Below are positions 1-11,159 of a stretch of DNA of 64,000 nucleotides, piece by piece; positions within the stretch are counted from its first letter, which is position 1; the number at the start of each line of letters is the position of its first letter. The position numbers and the translations under genes were made by a program. Source of the DNA: Fomes fomentarius (lineage: Eukaryota; Basidiomycota; Agaricomycetes; Polyporales; Polyporaceae); the NCBI GenBank assembly GCA_022606135.1, contig JABYQN010000008.1:186001-250000 (forward strand), written 5' to 3'. The notes below the pieces were generated by a model. That model did not search any database. It had not been told where the DNA came from and saw only the letters and a program-made list of their open reading frames with translations.

Positions 1-529
1 AGGGAGCGGCCACTCTTGCAAACTGTGCACCCAGAGCCAAGCTCTGTGGCTCAGGAAGCCCCCAGGGTAGAGGAAGCGGGACCAGTAATGACTCCCGCGC
101 TGAGGAGAGGTGAGCTGCGTTCCGCATACAATCCCATGCTCCTTCATGAGCAGTTCTGATGACGCACCTCCAGCGAACGGACCCTTGACCCGTGCCCGAG
201 CGCAGCTCGACGCAGACTCAAACGTCGCGAGCACCAAGAACACAGATAACAGCGCACTATGCGCGTATGAGAGCGAGGACGAAGATATCTCAGAAGAGCA
301 GGAAGTCGAGGAGATGACGTCCCTCGACAACATCATCGTTGACCTTGGGAGGTACGTACGGCTGGTGTTGTGCGTTTCGCCAAGATCGCTAACCTCGTCT
401 CCCTGTGTCTTTTGCAGTAGCCCGGCACGCCCTTCGAAGGGCAAGGGAAAGGGAAAGAGGAAGGCCGAGCGCGACTTTGAGGAGTCACCTCGGGCCGCGA
501 AACGCGTGCGAAGTTCGCGCATCGTGTAG
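1..529 (+). CDS. 3' part of an unrecognised basic, probably nuclear protein
   Basis: The gene enters from outside the window. Proposed exons are 1-109, 151-351 and 418-529. Intron 110-150 runs from gtgagc to atgag and intron 352-417 from gtacgt to ttgcag. The joined frame is open from base 3 to the TAG at 527-529. The readable part has an Ala/Gly/Ser-rich start, an acidic stretch (ESEDEDISEEQEVEE) and a Lys/Arg-rich tail (KGKGKGKRKAER, AAKRVRSSR) that resembles nuclear localisation signals. No enzyme domain is visible in this tail end and I do not recognise the family. The frame and phase agree across both introns, which supports a real gene. Function cannot be given. Confidence 0.6.
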
Positions 530-1173
530 AGCAGCATACATGCTGATGGACGGGTAGCGGCCGCTGAACACAAGGGGCCGCCATCCAGCAGCACGCAGAT
601 TACTCCAAGCAGATTAGTGCGCCGGTCGTCCTGCAGATACCGGCGGAGTCTGTTGCATCAACGTGGTGGGCGGGTTCAAGCCGTCTGGTGGAGAGCGGAA
701 GTGGTCGCAGGGGAGGGGGAGGGCAGAGAAGTACAGCACGCAGTGTATGTATAATGGCGATGTGTAGATCCATGGGCAGATGTATATTGCTCAGTCGTGA
801 ATCGACGCAGAATGTGATTAGAACAACTTACTTTCCTTGATTTCCTTGATCTCGTCTGCCCATTCAAGAAGGGTGACAGACCTTACTTAGAGGGTACGTT
901 CCCTTCACATGCATCGGCAGTACACTGTTTGTTAACATGGTATTGGCAGTACACAGCGCAAGAGACTTGCGCACAACAATATGTGCATGGCAAACACGCG
1001 TGACAATTCGTGGACGATGTCATGAGGGTATAACAACTTCGTAGGATCGCGTCGTTGAGTTTACATTCGAGATATGAACGAATCATGGACTCACAATGAA
1101 GTAGGTGCATCTGCGAGACCTCCCCTCCCTGCTTCTCCCTGCTTCTCCCTGCTTCTCTCCACTCCTATCCTCC
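530..1173. other. intergenic, no gene seen
   Basis: This stretch separates the first partial gene (plus strand) from the convergent SUR7-like gene (minus strand). Only short unrelated reading frames occur. It ends with a small tandem repeat at 1126-1158. Confidence 0.6.
1126..1158. repeat. 10-bp minisatellite
   Basis: A unit gcttctccct is repeated about three times with slightly varied ends, just past the stop codon of the SUR7-like gene. It would lie in or near that gene's 3' UTR, where the transcript carries the complementary GA-rich form. Confidence 0.7.
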
Positions 1174-1920
1174 TTAGCACTTCGGTTCCTCGTGGTGATG
1201 GTGGTGCTTCCTGCCTACTCCGCAGCACCGGCACACGACGACGCTCATAAGAATCATTCCCATAAAACTGAGAACGACCGCCGCCAGCACCATCCACACT
1301 GCGGGGCCCCAATTCGCCGTGTAGTTAAAGTCCGTGAGCGGGCCAACGCGCTGCTTGCCGATCAGCGCGAGCGCGAGGTCGACAGCGAATACGAGGAGCG
1401 CGATGAGGACGGTGAACACGGACGTGACGAGGGACGCGATGCACATCGCCTGGGACTCGAGGAAGAGGGACGTGAACGCGCCTATGAACGCCAGCCCGGC
1501 GCTGACGAGATGTAGGACGAGGAGGGCGGTGATCCCGTCTGCGAGCGCGTCGACGACGGCCGGGAACCCTGTCAGGTTAAGCACCTCCTGTGGGATCGTG
1601 TACCCTATCTGCGGCCCTATGCACCTTCTGGTGTTGAGCTCGCTGATGGCACAGAGGCCCCAGACGCCGAAGCGGAGGGTGTTGGCGACGGAGGTGACGG
1701 GCTGATCGGGCCTCGTCTCGAACTTGATCTCAAAAATATAGAGGGACTTGATGATGGGGAGGGAGAGCCCGACGAGGAGGAAGAGAACGAAGGAGGCGAC
1801 GAGGAAGGCGGATGTTGTGAGCGAGATGGCTCGGTGCTGCTTGAGGGGGCGTGGGTGTCGTCGCCGCCGCCCATGAGCATCGCCGCCATTCAGGGTTTCC
1901 TGGGGAGATTGGGAAGCCAT
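1174..1920 (-). CDS. SUR7/PalI-like four-span membrane protein
   Basis: A single-exon frame of 248 aa starting at the ATG at 1918-1920 (MASQSPQ). The frame continues upstream only through a TTG, so this ATG is preferred. After a basic N-terminus (GRRRRHPRPLKQHR) there is a first membrane span (about residues 33-55), then an extracellular loop of about 70 residues with two cysteines and an NLTG sequon. Three further hydrophobic spans follow (roughly 125-150, 160-185, 205-230). The tail is cytosolic, with a CRCC motif and a run of five histidines. This order (one span, cysteine loop, three spans) fits the SUR7/PalI group, whose members sit in the fungal plasma membrane in eisosome or pH-sensing roles. 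The exact subgroup is inferred. The His/Cys tail might bind metal or be palmitoylated, but this is not shown. Confidence 0.7.
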   Translation of the reverse strand: MASQSPQETLNGGDAHGRRRRHPRPLKQHRAISLTTSAFLVASFVLFLLVGLSLPIIKSLYIFEIKFETRPDQPVTSVANTLRFGVWGLCAISELNTRRCIGPQIGYTIPQEVLNLTGFPAVVDALADGITALLVLHLVSAGLAFIGAFTSLFLESQAMCIASLVTSVFTVLIALLVFAVDLALALIGKQRVGPLTDFNYTANWGPAVWMVLAAVVLSFMGMILMSVVVCRCCGVGRKHHHHHEEPKC

Positions 1921-2953
1921 GCTGCTGACGATGTCCCTCGCCGCGTTGAGGAGGTCGCCGGGAGTGAGAGCGACGTCGAGGGGGATGGGAGACAACTGTG
2001 GAGACTTGGCGGCGAGGTGGGGACAGATGACCAGCGAAGCTTGTGCGACGGCTCGGCAACACTAGCAGCGGCTGCTCGGAGTCGTACAAACATAGACATT
2101 CTCGCCTTCGTCCTCGCACGCTTCGTAGCGCAAGCTCGCCGTTGTATCTCAGACAGCGTTCCCGCGCGACGGCGCACTATGACACGGAGAATGGTAGTCG
2201 CGCGTGTACTAAACCGGAGTGTCGTCACGGTGCGGCTATAGAGCGAAGCGCCCAGAACTTAGCACGCTGCTCCTGGCAAAGCCTTTGAAGTAACGTGCTT
2301 AACCTCACAGGACTTTGCTTTGCATACTACACGACTTATTGCAGCTGACTGCCGCGCCTTTCTGGCCCTCCCAACAGGACCGAAGTTACACTTCATGCGA
2401 TCCCTTCGCCTTAGAAAGTGAGGTCTATTGGCGTTGGACGCTCGCTCACTGTGCAGTGTAGTAGCGGCGGCGGACGCCTCCGCAAATGCAAGAGGAGGGA
2501 GTCGCCGTGAGATGACAGGAAACTCGATCAAACAAAGGTGCACGCTGTCTCTACCTGCGCCAGTGTTTGTGGGACACACCCCGGGAACGTTCGCAGTCTC
2601 CTTTCACGCCGAAGTAGGAAGCTCGCCGTGCGAATAGACGTACTTCTCATTCTCCTTAGGTTACCCCGCCGCCGTATCAGCTTGAGTTGCTGTGCGCGAC
2701 ATCAGTGCCAGGGCGGCCGAATTATCGTCGCGGTGTCCCAGCGGGTTCGAGTACCGTGGTATACCCCTCAAACTTGGGTGCGTTTGAAGCGCAGGGATAT
2801 CAAAGTGATCAATACACTGGGGTATAGACAACTGAGGCTAAGGAAACGAATCAGTACACATCGCAGATCGGTATAGAATGCAATAGTAGAATATATTATG
2901 TCCTGGAATGAAGAATTGAATCTCTAATAATGCGAAATTGATAGCGTTCATGA
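1921..2953. other. intergenic, no gene seen
   Basis: It holds the promoter side of the SUR7-like gene and the 3' flank of the FunK1 pseudogene. Overlapping frames of up to 135 codons are present but are low-complexity, shadow one another and show no motif. Confidence 0.5.
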
Positions 2954-5070
2954 TCAAGTTCTTCTCCTCTTCCTTGGGCTTGGAGACACCCCAGCCTCGA
3001 GCTCGTCGAAAGAGCGTTTCTTTGACGCCGTAGAACGCTGGTCCTTGGGGACCACGTACATATCCTTCGTGCGATCGTTTCTTGGCCATTTCGCCCGCTC
3101 GAGGCCCTGCTTGAAGAGCCCGAAGATTGCATCGTGGCTCCGCAGATTGTTCCTGAGAGCTGTTAGGCTCTTAGCCTCATCTTCCTCGGACGGCTAGGAG
3201 GTGGAGGGGGCCGTCTTGATGTTTGGGGTTGCCAACTTCTTTTTGAATGCGGCCGGGAGGACGAACTAGAACCCTTTGTCGCTACTGATGCCGGCGCTGT
3301 CCGTTGTCGTTGAGCGTTTAGTACCATGGTCCTCAGCATAGTACGCCTTAAGCTAGGACAGGAGGTGGTCGAAATTAAAGTTGATCGGATGGGGCCTAGA
3401 AAGGTCTGCATCAGAGTGTAGCGGGGAGGTGCACGATGAAGGCTGGTCAGAAGAGGGAAGGGTACGGTGGAACGAATTGGATGCCTCAGAATCAGACTTT
3501 GATTCCGGGGGTGGACGACGACGCGGATGCTGTGGACATTGGCCAATAGAATTTCAAGGACAATTTGCGACCGTCTTCATCGCCGTTGTAACGCCTGAGC
3601 GAGATGACACCGTGCTCCATAGCATCCATTTTGGCGCTGCCCCAACGATAACCAGTTGCAGAAGGAGTGTACAAATCGAAGTAGTTGTGCAAGAATTGCC
3701 CGACATCTCCACGATCGAGATTGGACGGGATGAAGCGGATCGCGATGTACAGCAGGATGTGGAAGGTTGACTCGAACTCATCCTCGAGAATGATCGGTCG
3801 ATCCTCATCATGCGTAGACATGAACTTCCAGGTGCCCTATAAAAGATGTGGGCGTTGTTATCGAGAGAGCTGAAGAAACACCTGTCTTACTGCGCGATGG
3901 GGCTGACGCGCTTTGACGACGCCTGTGGATATCCTCTTCGACAGCTCCCAGTCATTGAGCATGCCGACCCATTTCCCGTTCTTGTCTTTGATGAGAGAGA
4001 TGTTTGCCAGGACTGAGATCTCCGTCAATACCCGTGTTGTAAGCTTGTGTGCTATGAGAAGAAAATGAGCCAAGAAGTCCGAGAAGGGCACAATACAGAC
4101 ACACCTAGGAGGCAATAAAATAACGCCAGGATGAGTTGAGCAGAGGAGTCGCCGAACTGATGCAGCGGCTTCCCGACCTCTTCCACCACTAGACGATAAT
4201 GCTGGTGCCGCTTCAAGGGCGAGTCCGTAACTTTGGTCCCCTTGTCAGCATGGCACTCTGCCCAGAAGTCCCTCAAATCGGTAACCTGCTCTGTGCCAGC
4301 CAATTCGCCGTTACATATGAGAATAGGTACATGTTGGACGTTCTTCTCGTTGAGCTCCTGCAAGATAGAGCCTTCCGGGTCAATGCTGGGGTGGTCGACA
4401 CGCCACGCACTTTTCAAATAGACGAAGTTGACTGGAAGCGCGACGTAGCCTCGAGTGCCTCGACCAACGACTCCTGGCGCGATGAAGTGAGGTTTGCCGA
4501 CTAAAAAACTCCTGTATTCTGTTGTTCCTACCGCCTACCCGAACCTTGAGCTCTCATCACGGCCAGTTCTCGTCCAGAGAGTCGCAAAAGTACCGGTGAA
4601 TGTGGTCCTCCGAAGTGTCGGTGCGCCGACTCAGCATCGTGTTCCAATGGTTGGTGCCAGTGCGCACGCGCTCCGCTGACGTATCGTGCCCGTGTTTCTC
4701 CCTGGTAAGCTTTGCGTACCGTGAGAGGAAGTGGGAGAGCTTTGACGGCTCGGTCTTATAGTTGAACTTCTCCGTCGCGAAGATAGACGATCGATCGATG
4801 CGCAGGATGCGTGCGTCGTGCGTAGTCGCCTAGCAAGATGACCATATAGAAGAAGGTACGCTGCTGGTGCCCGAAGACGAGCTCGGCATACGAGAGGATA
4901 TGTTCAATGACATCCTTGTGCGTGTAGACAGAGGACTCATGATCCGGGGAGTAGTCCTCGAAAGGGTCTTCTTCAGTGGGGTCCGTCTTGCAATCCATAG
5001 CAATCTCCAGCTCTGACCAGTCTACCAGCGGGAAACCAGACTTTCCGGCGGGAACCTGCGGGACGTGCTG
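2954..5070 (-). pseudogene. FunK1 (fungal-type) protein kinase pseudogene, copy A
   Basis: The conserved FunK1 order can be followed on the minus strand: VDWSELEIAMD (about 5010), LSYAELVFGHQQRTFFYM, IDRSSIFATEKFNYK, GKPHFIAPG, GRGTRGYVALP, AWRVDHPSIDPEG, PLKRHQHYRLVV, DWELSK, then GTWKFMSTHDED and a C-terminus ending near SPRKRRRT (TGA at 2954-2956). Two introns match the intact paralogues (3837-3890 and 4052-4104). It is broken: the first exon is missing, frameshifts occur near 4815 and 4500, and two tandem TGG codons of the conserved DENWPWW motif have become TGA TGA near 4545. The catalytic HRDISAGN loop has decayed to LTEISVLAN although the DWELSK part is kept. It lies directly 3' of intact copy B on the same strand, as a decayed tandem duplicate would. 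Confidence 0.85.
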
Positions 5071-5467
5071 GCACAGTCACACGGTGTGGTTCAAAACATA
5101 GCTAACAGCTTAGGAGAGCCCCGCCGATTACAATAGTGCCGACTGTGTACTTTGCAGCGCCCTAGATTCTGCGGGTCCGTCTCTGACACACTTTCAGGTG
5201 ATTTAACAGACGAAAGCCCAAGTTTCTATTCGCGATTGCACTATTCTAGAACCTCGAAAAGTGGCAGCATAAGATACAACTGAGTACAATCGAGACAACT
5301 TATCTAAGGATACAATGCACCTGCGTACGAACGGTAGGGTAGAAAAATGATGGAAGCAGTGGGAGGGACCTAAGGGCAGACGATGTAGACACCCGCAAAG
5401 AACGAAGGAGATATCGTCGTGTCGTGACGGAAGCCCGAGACAACGTCCATCAGGGAATGGTGTTCGA
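5071..5467. other. spacer between FunK1 pseudogene and FunK1 copy B
   Basis: No gene is seen. The first exon expected for copy A is not recognisable here, and the 3' flank of copy B shares no clear similarity with the 3' flank of copy C. The duplication therefore appears to end near the stop codon. Confidence 0.5.
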
Positions 5468-8115
5468 TCATACCGCAGACACCTTACTGCGCTTTGGAGG
5501 CCTCGTTGTTTCGGGTTCTGCCAATGGCCGCTTCTTGGACCCAGTGAGCGCCGACTGGGTCGGAATCTGGTCCTTGGGTCTAACATATCCGTCCTTGGGC
5601 TTCTGATCGAGACCCTTGTCATTAGTAGGCCATTGCCTGTCGGTGGCCTCCCCGAAGAGGTCGATGATTGCCTCATGGGACATCAACTTAGCTGCAAGCT
5701 CCTCGTCCTTGGCCCTCTGTGCGGCATCAACGAGTGGGGTGGAAGAGGCAGGTGAGGACTTTGAGCTCGACGCTGACGCCGACGGCCTAGTAGACGATGC
5801 GGCATTGGCACCAAATACCATTTGTTTGAAGTCTTTCGAGAGCGTTATTCCGGACTGTGAGGAAGGTAGGGGGGAGGGAGTAGACTTGACCGGGATGTCA
5901 AGTGCGTAGTAGGCCTTGAACCATGACAGGAGCACTTCGAAGATGTGATTGAGGGGATGATTCTGCTCGGGCTTCTTATTATCGTTGGATGACTGTTCTG
6001 CAGACTCGGATGTAGGAGACGAAGATGATGAAGAACTGGATGACTGTAGCGCTGGGGTCTTCGATGTCTCTGCAGACGTGAAGTAGAACTTGAGGGGAAT
6101 GTTCTCCTTGTCGTCCATACCGTTGAATGCTCGCAGATCGATGATACCAAGTTGCATGGTCGTTAACTTGTACGACCCACCACGATATCCGTCCTTGTAG
6201 GACCTAAATGCGTCGAAGTAGTCGTGCAAGAAGTGCCCCACGTTCCCCGGAGCGATGTTGTGCTGCAGGAAACGAACGGCATAGTACAACAACACGTGGA
6301 GGATCGACTCGAATTCGTCGGGGAGGATGATAACTCGCTTATCGTTGTCCAGGGCGTGAGCGGACATGAATTGCCATGTACCCTAGACGGCGGTCATGTC
6401 AAGTCCAGCCAAACGGAAGGGATACAATAGACGACGCACCGTGCGATCTGGCTGTCGACCATCTACATGGTCACCGTCTATCTGCTTGGATAACTCCCAA
6501 TCCGCCAGGAGTCCTTTCCAACTCTCACTTTTTTCATCTTGTACCAGTATAATGTTGCCTGCGCTGATATCTCGATGGATCACTTTCGCCTGCTCGTACG
6601 CGTCACGATGTGCTATAGGAGCTTTGGTAAGTTTCACGGCTTAACTACGTTCAAGTAATGGTCACGTACCCATTAAGGCGCACATTATGGCATAGACAAG
6701 CCACAGAGAACTGGAATCAAATTGTTCGAGAGGTTTCCCGACTTCTTTCACGACGAGACGGTAGTGCTGATGCCGCTTCAACGGACAGGTCTTTTCTTCA
6801 GGGAAGCGTCGCCGCCACATGGAAATGAAATCGGTGGCTTGATTCGGAACGTCACCGTGACAGAGGAGGGTCGGGATAAAACGGACGCAATGGCCATTGA
6901 GGCGCTCCAGAATGGCACCCTCCTGCTCGATGTCCTCGTGATCGACGCGCCAGGCATCCTTCAGCCACACGAACCTGTCCTCCGGACAACCTTCGGCGTC
7001 CAAGGGGACTGCAACATACCCACGGGTACCGCGGCCAGCAACTCCAGGAGCGTAGAATTGTGGCTTGCCCACGAGGAACTGCTTTAGGACTACACGATTG
7101 CGCAGCCCGGGCCGCTCCGTTGGGCTCGCCGCTCCGTTGACTTCGAGTTTCCACCTCGGCCAGTTCTCGTCGAGAGATTGAGAGAACATTTTCCGGGCGT
7201 GGTCCTGACAGTCTGCCTCGACCGTCTTCTTCTCCTCCATCTTATCCCAAAGCGGATCGCCACGTTCAATGCGATATGCAGTATTGTCATGACCGCGGTC
7301 GGAGTCGTTGCTCTGCTGAGCATAGGCCCATAAGAATTTCGCGATCTTATCGGGCTCCTGCTTGTAGTTGAACTTCCTAGTGACGATGATGGAGGAGCGA
7401 TCAAGGCGGATGAGACGAGCGTAGTCGGAGAGAAAGAGGATCATGTAGAATGAAGTGCGCTGTTGATACCTGAAGACGAGCTCGGCGTAGGAAAGTATCT
7501 GGCCGAATGCTGCCTTGCGTGCATCGCTGGCGGCCTCGTCGCAAGGAGTGCCCTCATCCCAGGGGTCTTCCGAAACCCAGTCGTCCTTCATTTCGATGCC
7601 GATCTCTAACCGAGACCAGTCAACTCGGGCGTAGGCAGCCCCTGGAGGTACTGAGGGACGATGTTCCGTTCGGTACATTCCAGCATCGATCCTCTGCTGC
7701 GTCTTCTCTCCAGGGTGGGGGGCGTGAGGCGTCGCGACGAAGATGTAGTCGGGGCAGAGTTTGGAGTCGTTGAGTGCGTCAGGCTGAGCAATAGACGAAT
7801 AAGAACATGAGCAGGTGAGGATCATATGAGGAGCTAGAAAGGAAGTTGACGAACTATAGTGTTATACATCTCCGATTCATTGGCAGGCGTGCTGGTGATG
7901 TTCCCGAAGATGTCCGCAAACTTCCTTGGTTTACACTTGAGGAACTGCATGAACCGACAGTGTTCTACGAGGATGGTCTTGCGATGCATCTTGTAACGGA
8001 GCTCGGCTTTGTTGTCGTTGTTGTCAAACCTGGTATTGGTGTGGGCGTGGTTCCCTCGGTTGGGTTTGGAGGGACTGTCGCTGACATGAGTCTCAGATGC
8101 GGTAAAGGGGGGCAT
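5468..8115 (-). CDS. FunK1 (fungal-type) protein kinase, copy B, intact
   Basis: Four exons: 7855-8115, 6670-7783, 6440-6612 and 5468-6382, joined in phase to 820 aa. The start is the ATG at 8113-8115. Motifs in order: MHRKTILVEH near residue 45; VDWSRLEIGIEMK; ILSYAELVFRYQQRTSFYM; DRSSIIVTRKFNYK; GRGTRGYVAVPL; AWRVDHEDIEQEG; PLKRHQHYRLVVKEVGKPL; catalytic loop HRDISAGN at about 471-478; DWELSK at about 496-501 in place of DFG; then PDRT-GTWQFMSAHAL across the last intron. The C-terminus is Ser-rich and ends in a basic tail (KKRPLAEPETTRPPKRSK) like a nuclear localisation signal. FunK1 kinases are a fungal expansion of the protein kinase fold; substrates are generally unknown. All visible catalytic residues are intact. 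Copy C at 18.1-20.8 kb is a close paralogue and copy A at 2.95-5.07 kb a dead one. Confidence 0.9.
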
Positions 8116-9530
8116 TGTAGCGGTAGTAAGAAGCGATGGTACAGTGGTGGTGGTGGAAGATGGTGGTCAGGAATTAGGGAAAAAGACATACCGGAAGGCG
8201 CTTTTGAAGACGGTTCAAAAGTACGGCTAAGCAGACCGGAGCAGATCTCCGAGGGTAAGATCGGCTATTGTTGCCTTAAAGCAGGGTGTCAAAGCGGACA
8301 GGCGTGGTTGGGAGAGCAGAGCAGAGGCTAGTTTGTGGCAAGCGCCGACCACGCAAGCACCGTGTTGCCATCACGTGTTCGCTTCACGAAGCGAGCACAG
8401 CTTCCTCCCTTTGTTCGTCCTTTTTGCCCATTTTGTTATCAATCCTTCGACTTTGCGAAATACAAAGATTCGTCTGTTTCTACCCTTGAGAATCCTCGGA
8501 AGATACAGGATTCCGCCACAAAACGTTGAGGACGAGTCGGTTCATCGGTCCGGCGGCAATTACACGTCCACAGTGGCGGTGCTAGGTGGTTAGGGCTTGG
8601 ACAGGACGTGCTTCCTCTCATTTGTCCATTTGGTTAGTGGTATGTCATATACAAATACTTTTATTGGCCAATAATTAACGAGCCGGGATGTCTGAGAAAT
8701 CGCGGAAGAGCGCTGGCAGCCGGCCGCGCGGATCCTGACTCCAGTACGGAAGCTCTCTGATTCGACCATTTTGGGGCTGGTCCCTGATGACTCACTATCG
8801 TCAGTGTAGAACAAAACGGACGCGCTACGGCATTTGCATCACTCCATAGACACCCCGTTCAGGCAGCCGGTGTTTGAGGCACCGGAGGCCTATAGCTAGG
8901 CGGTTGCCTTGTGCGAAGGAGTGTGCTCGCGTGCTCGCGGCGCGGCGTTGATCACGCGGCTCGGTGGGCGTCTCCATGCATATGATCGGTCCACGGACCT
9001 AGGCGGCCCGCGCCGGTTGTGATTGACAGACTACAATTGAGTATGCGGTATGTCTTCATGTAGCCTACTTAGGGTATATCGTACACGCCAGAATTGAGTT
9101 TTAACGAGTATTGTGGAAGAACAGTGGAGAGCAATCCAGAGCACTGCCGCACAAGTATCAGATGGGTGATTTCTACGTTTCAACGTGAGGAGGGTGGAAA
9201 GACGCGAGGACGTCTGTAGTAATACCCAAACGAGTCTGATAAAGTAGGAACTAACACTAACCGGGAACTCGACGGCGGATATGGGACTACGACTTGTATC
9301 AGCAATAACGTTCTGAGACGATGATGCCAGAGACTATGGTACGACAACTTACGACTACTTCGCACCTAATTCTCTGGTCCCAACAGCATACCTGATCCGA
9401 AACAGTGCAGTGCATACATGAATAAGTCTGCGATCTGATTCAGCTGGAGTGGGAGCCATCATGACTACCCACTTGCTGACACCCAATACTGAAGTTGCGC
9501 TGCGTCCCCTAGTCCGACTCAATGATAACA
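8116..9530. other. duplicated intergenic region between FunK1 copy B and the phosphoesterase
   Basis: No gene is seen. Much of this stretch aligns with 20788-23045: the segment around 8341-8440 with 20990-21080, 8525-8600 with 21175-21245, and 9020-9400 with 21540-21915. It contains the upstream region of FunK1 copy B, including the inverted repeat at 8372-8398, and the 3' flank of the metallophosphoesterase gene. Confidence 0.7.
8372..8398. promoter_or_regulatory. inverted repeat with CACGTG core upstream of FunK1 copy B
   Basis: CACGTG at 8372-8377 overlaps the left arm of an imperfect inverted repeat: left arm 8375-8384, right arm 8389-8398, short loop between, one mismatch. It lies about 260-285 nt upstream of the FunK1 start codon. 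The same element occurs at a similar distance upstream of copy C (21013-21039), where the arms differ in sequence but still pair. CACGTG is the classical E-box core bound by bHLH factors. A regulatory role is inference from position and conservation. Confidence 0.45.
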
Positions 9531-10492
9531 TTAGATTTCTATTACCTTGTCGGGGGCGAACCCCGCGTCACCATCCTTGTAACCCCTCTGGTTACTCACT
9601 ACCCGCACACCCGCGCGCTCGAAGTCACACGACCAGTGCGTATGCCCAAAAATCCAGACCTTCACCTGCTCCCCGCCTTCCCATTCGTCCAATTTTGCCA
9701 CCTCGGCGTGCTCGCCTCCGACTCCCCCAGCCAAGAGCTCAGTGGCGAACGCCGACGCGTTAGGTCCTCCAGCGAACTTCGGGTCGCTCGTGCCCTCGAT
9801 AGTGGGTGCGTGGTGCGTCATCACCACGATCGTTCTATGCGGTTCGTCGCGAGCGATCTCCGCTATGGCGCTCCTGAGCCAGGAGAGATCGGCGGCGTGT
9901 AGATCTTGGTAGGACTCTGGCGTGAAACCGTCGATGCGCTTGAAGTCTGTGAGGCTCCATTGCAAGATGTCGAGGTCATCGGGGTTGAGGTGCGACCAGA
10001 GCGTACAGCCAAGGATGGTTGTCGTGTGTGAGACATCGTATCGGGTGCGGTTGAGGAGGATGAAGCGGCCCTTGGTCTTTCCTGAGCGAGTAATGGTGGT
10101 GGCCTGGGCATTCCACTCGGCAGCGAAGGAGGCAAGGCGGTCTCGAGAAGCGTCCTGCGATAAGAGTCAAGATTAGTAACATAAGGAACGAGACAGCTCA
10201 CTATTGTCGACCAGTACGGCTCGTGATTCCCCGAGAGGAAGAAGACGAGCTCAAACCGCGTGAGTTGTTCACGGAGCCAGTCGAGCAGCCGGTCATCTAT
10301 TGTCGTGCCAATGTCGCCAAGCAAGGCAAGTATGGGTGCCACTGCGGGGAAATCATAGTGGTAGAGTCCCAGTTGGGCCGCGTCTGTGCCACTGTCAGCG
10401 TGAGTGGCACTGAAAGGGATTCGCTCGATCTCGAGGTGGAGGTCGCTAAGAAGTTGAATGCGGACTGGCGTTGAATCCGTGATCTCCAACAT
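9531..10492 (-). CDS. calcineurin-like metallophosphoesterase
   Basis: Two exons: 10202-10492 and 9531-10154, with a 47-nt intron (gtgagc...cgcag), giving 304 aa. The metallophosphoesterase blocks are all present: D-x-H in LLSDLHLE (D17, H19), GD in LLGDIG (about 58-62), GNHE in SGNHEPYW (about 88-94), the histidine pair in MTHHAP (H211-H212) and G-H-x-H in FGHTHW (about 267-271). These residues bind the two catalytic metals in this fold, so it should be an active phosphoesterase. There is no signal peptide or membrane span, so a soluble cytosolic enzyme is likely. The substrate is unknown. Its 3' part is included in the segmental duplication and has a broken copy at 23045-23375. Confidence 0.9.
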
Positions 10493-11159
10493 TAGTGCAA
10501 GTAGCTCTGAAGCGAGACGGAGGGAAGCGGAGTCTATATTCCCTGCGCCTAGTGTCTGACACAGCCACTAGAGGCCAGACAATGACTCGGATCCGGTCGC
10601 CGTTCAACACGGTCGTTGAGTCGGTGGCCGCGGACTGGCGTGATGTCGTTGTGTAGTATCCTGCCAGAAAAGTGCGGTAGCAGCCCAAGGTCGGGACTAG
10701 ATGTGCAAATTTCAAGTGCAACATAATGACCGTCCACGGTTGCCAACCCACTGTTATGGCAGTGTAAGTATCCCAAGCGCCCGCCGACCACAGCAGCCTA
10801 CTTACTATGATAGATTATACTCGTACCGATAGTAGAACCGTGAATCTCGTACTTTCCATCCGAGTCCACGCATTAGAATCCTCCTATGTCGGAGCATTGC
10901 GTAACCGCTTGGTGGTGTTTTGTCAACCATACCAGCGCCCGTGGGTGATAGTGGGGAACATCATGAGCATACAATGCATACGTCATCTCAGTGCGGCGTG
11001 AAGCGTACGTCAACTCAGTGGCTGGGCGCCCTGACCTTCGCCACCAATTCAACTCCTCCGTACCTGCTTTGGTTCCAGGAGAGTGCGATCTTCAATGTAT
11101 CTCGGTAGGTGGGAACATAAGCCCACAGGTCCCTTGACGTCGGTGGGATCGGCAGGGAC
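10493..11159. other. intergenic, no gene seen
   Basis: Promoter side of the metallophosphoesterase. Only short overlapping frames with no recognisable motif are found. Confidence 0.5.

Larger units (their letters stand above)
5468..9868. repeat. segmental duplication, block 1
   Basis: This block holds FunK1 copy B, the intergenic DNA and the 3' two thirds of the metallophosphoesterase's second exon. It matches block 2 (18140-23375) in the same orientation and order. Similarity is uneven: very high around 6085-6460, moderate in the rest of the kinase gene, patchy in the intergenic part. The right edge is where similarity to 23375 stops, just past the phosphoesterase codons for AEIAR. The left edge is near the kinase stop codon. 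Confidence 0.8.

Noticed and set aside
1921..1995. N-terminal extension of the SUR7-like protein
   Set aside because: The extension begins with TTG, not ATG. The first in-frame ATG is at 1918-1920.
5139..5166. Plus-strand string resembling, weakly, the inverted start of FunK1 exon 2
   Set aside because: Similarity covers fewer than 30 bases at about 70 percent and lies on the wrong strand; chance cannot be excluded.
9522..9902. 126-codon plus-strand frame opposite the phosphoesterase
   Set aside because: It is the antisense shadow of a gene with all five metallophosphoesterase motifs.
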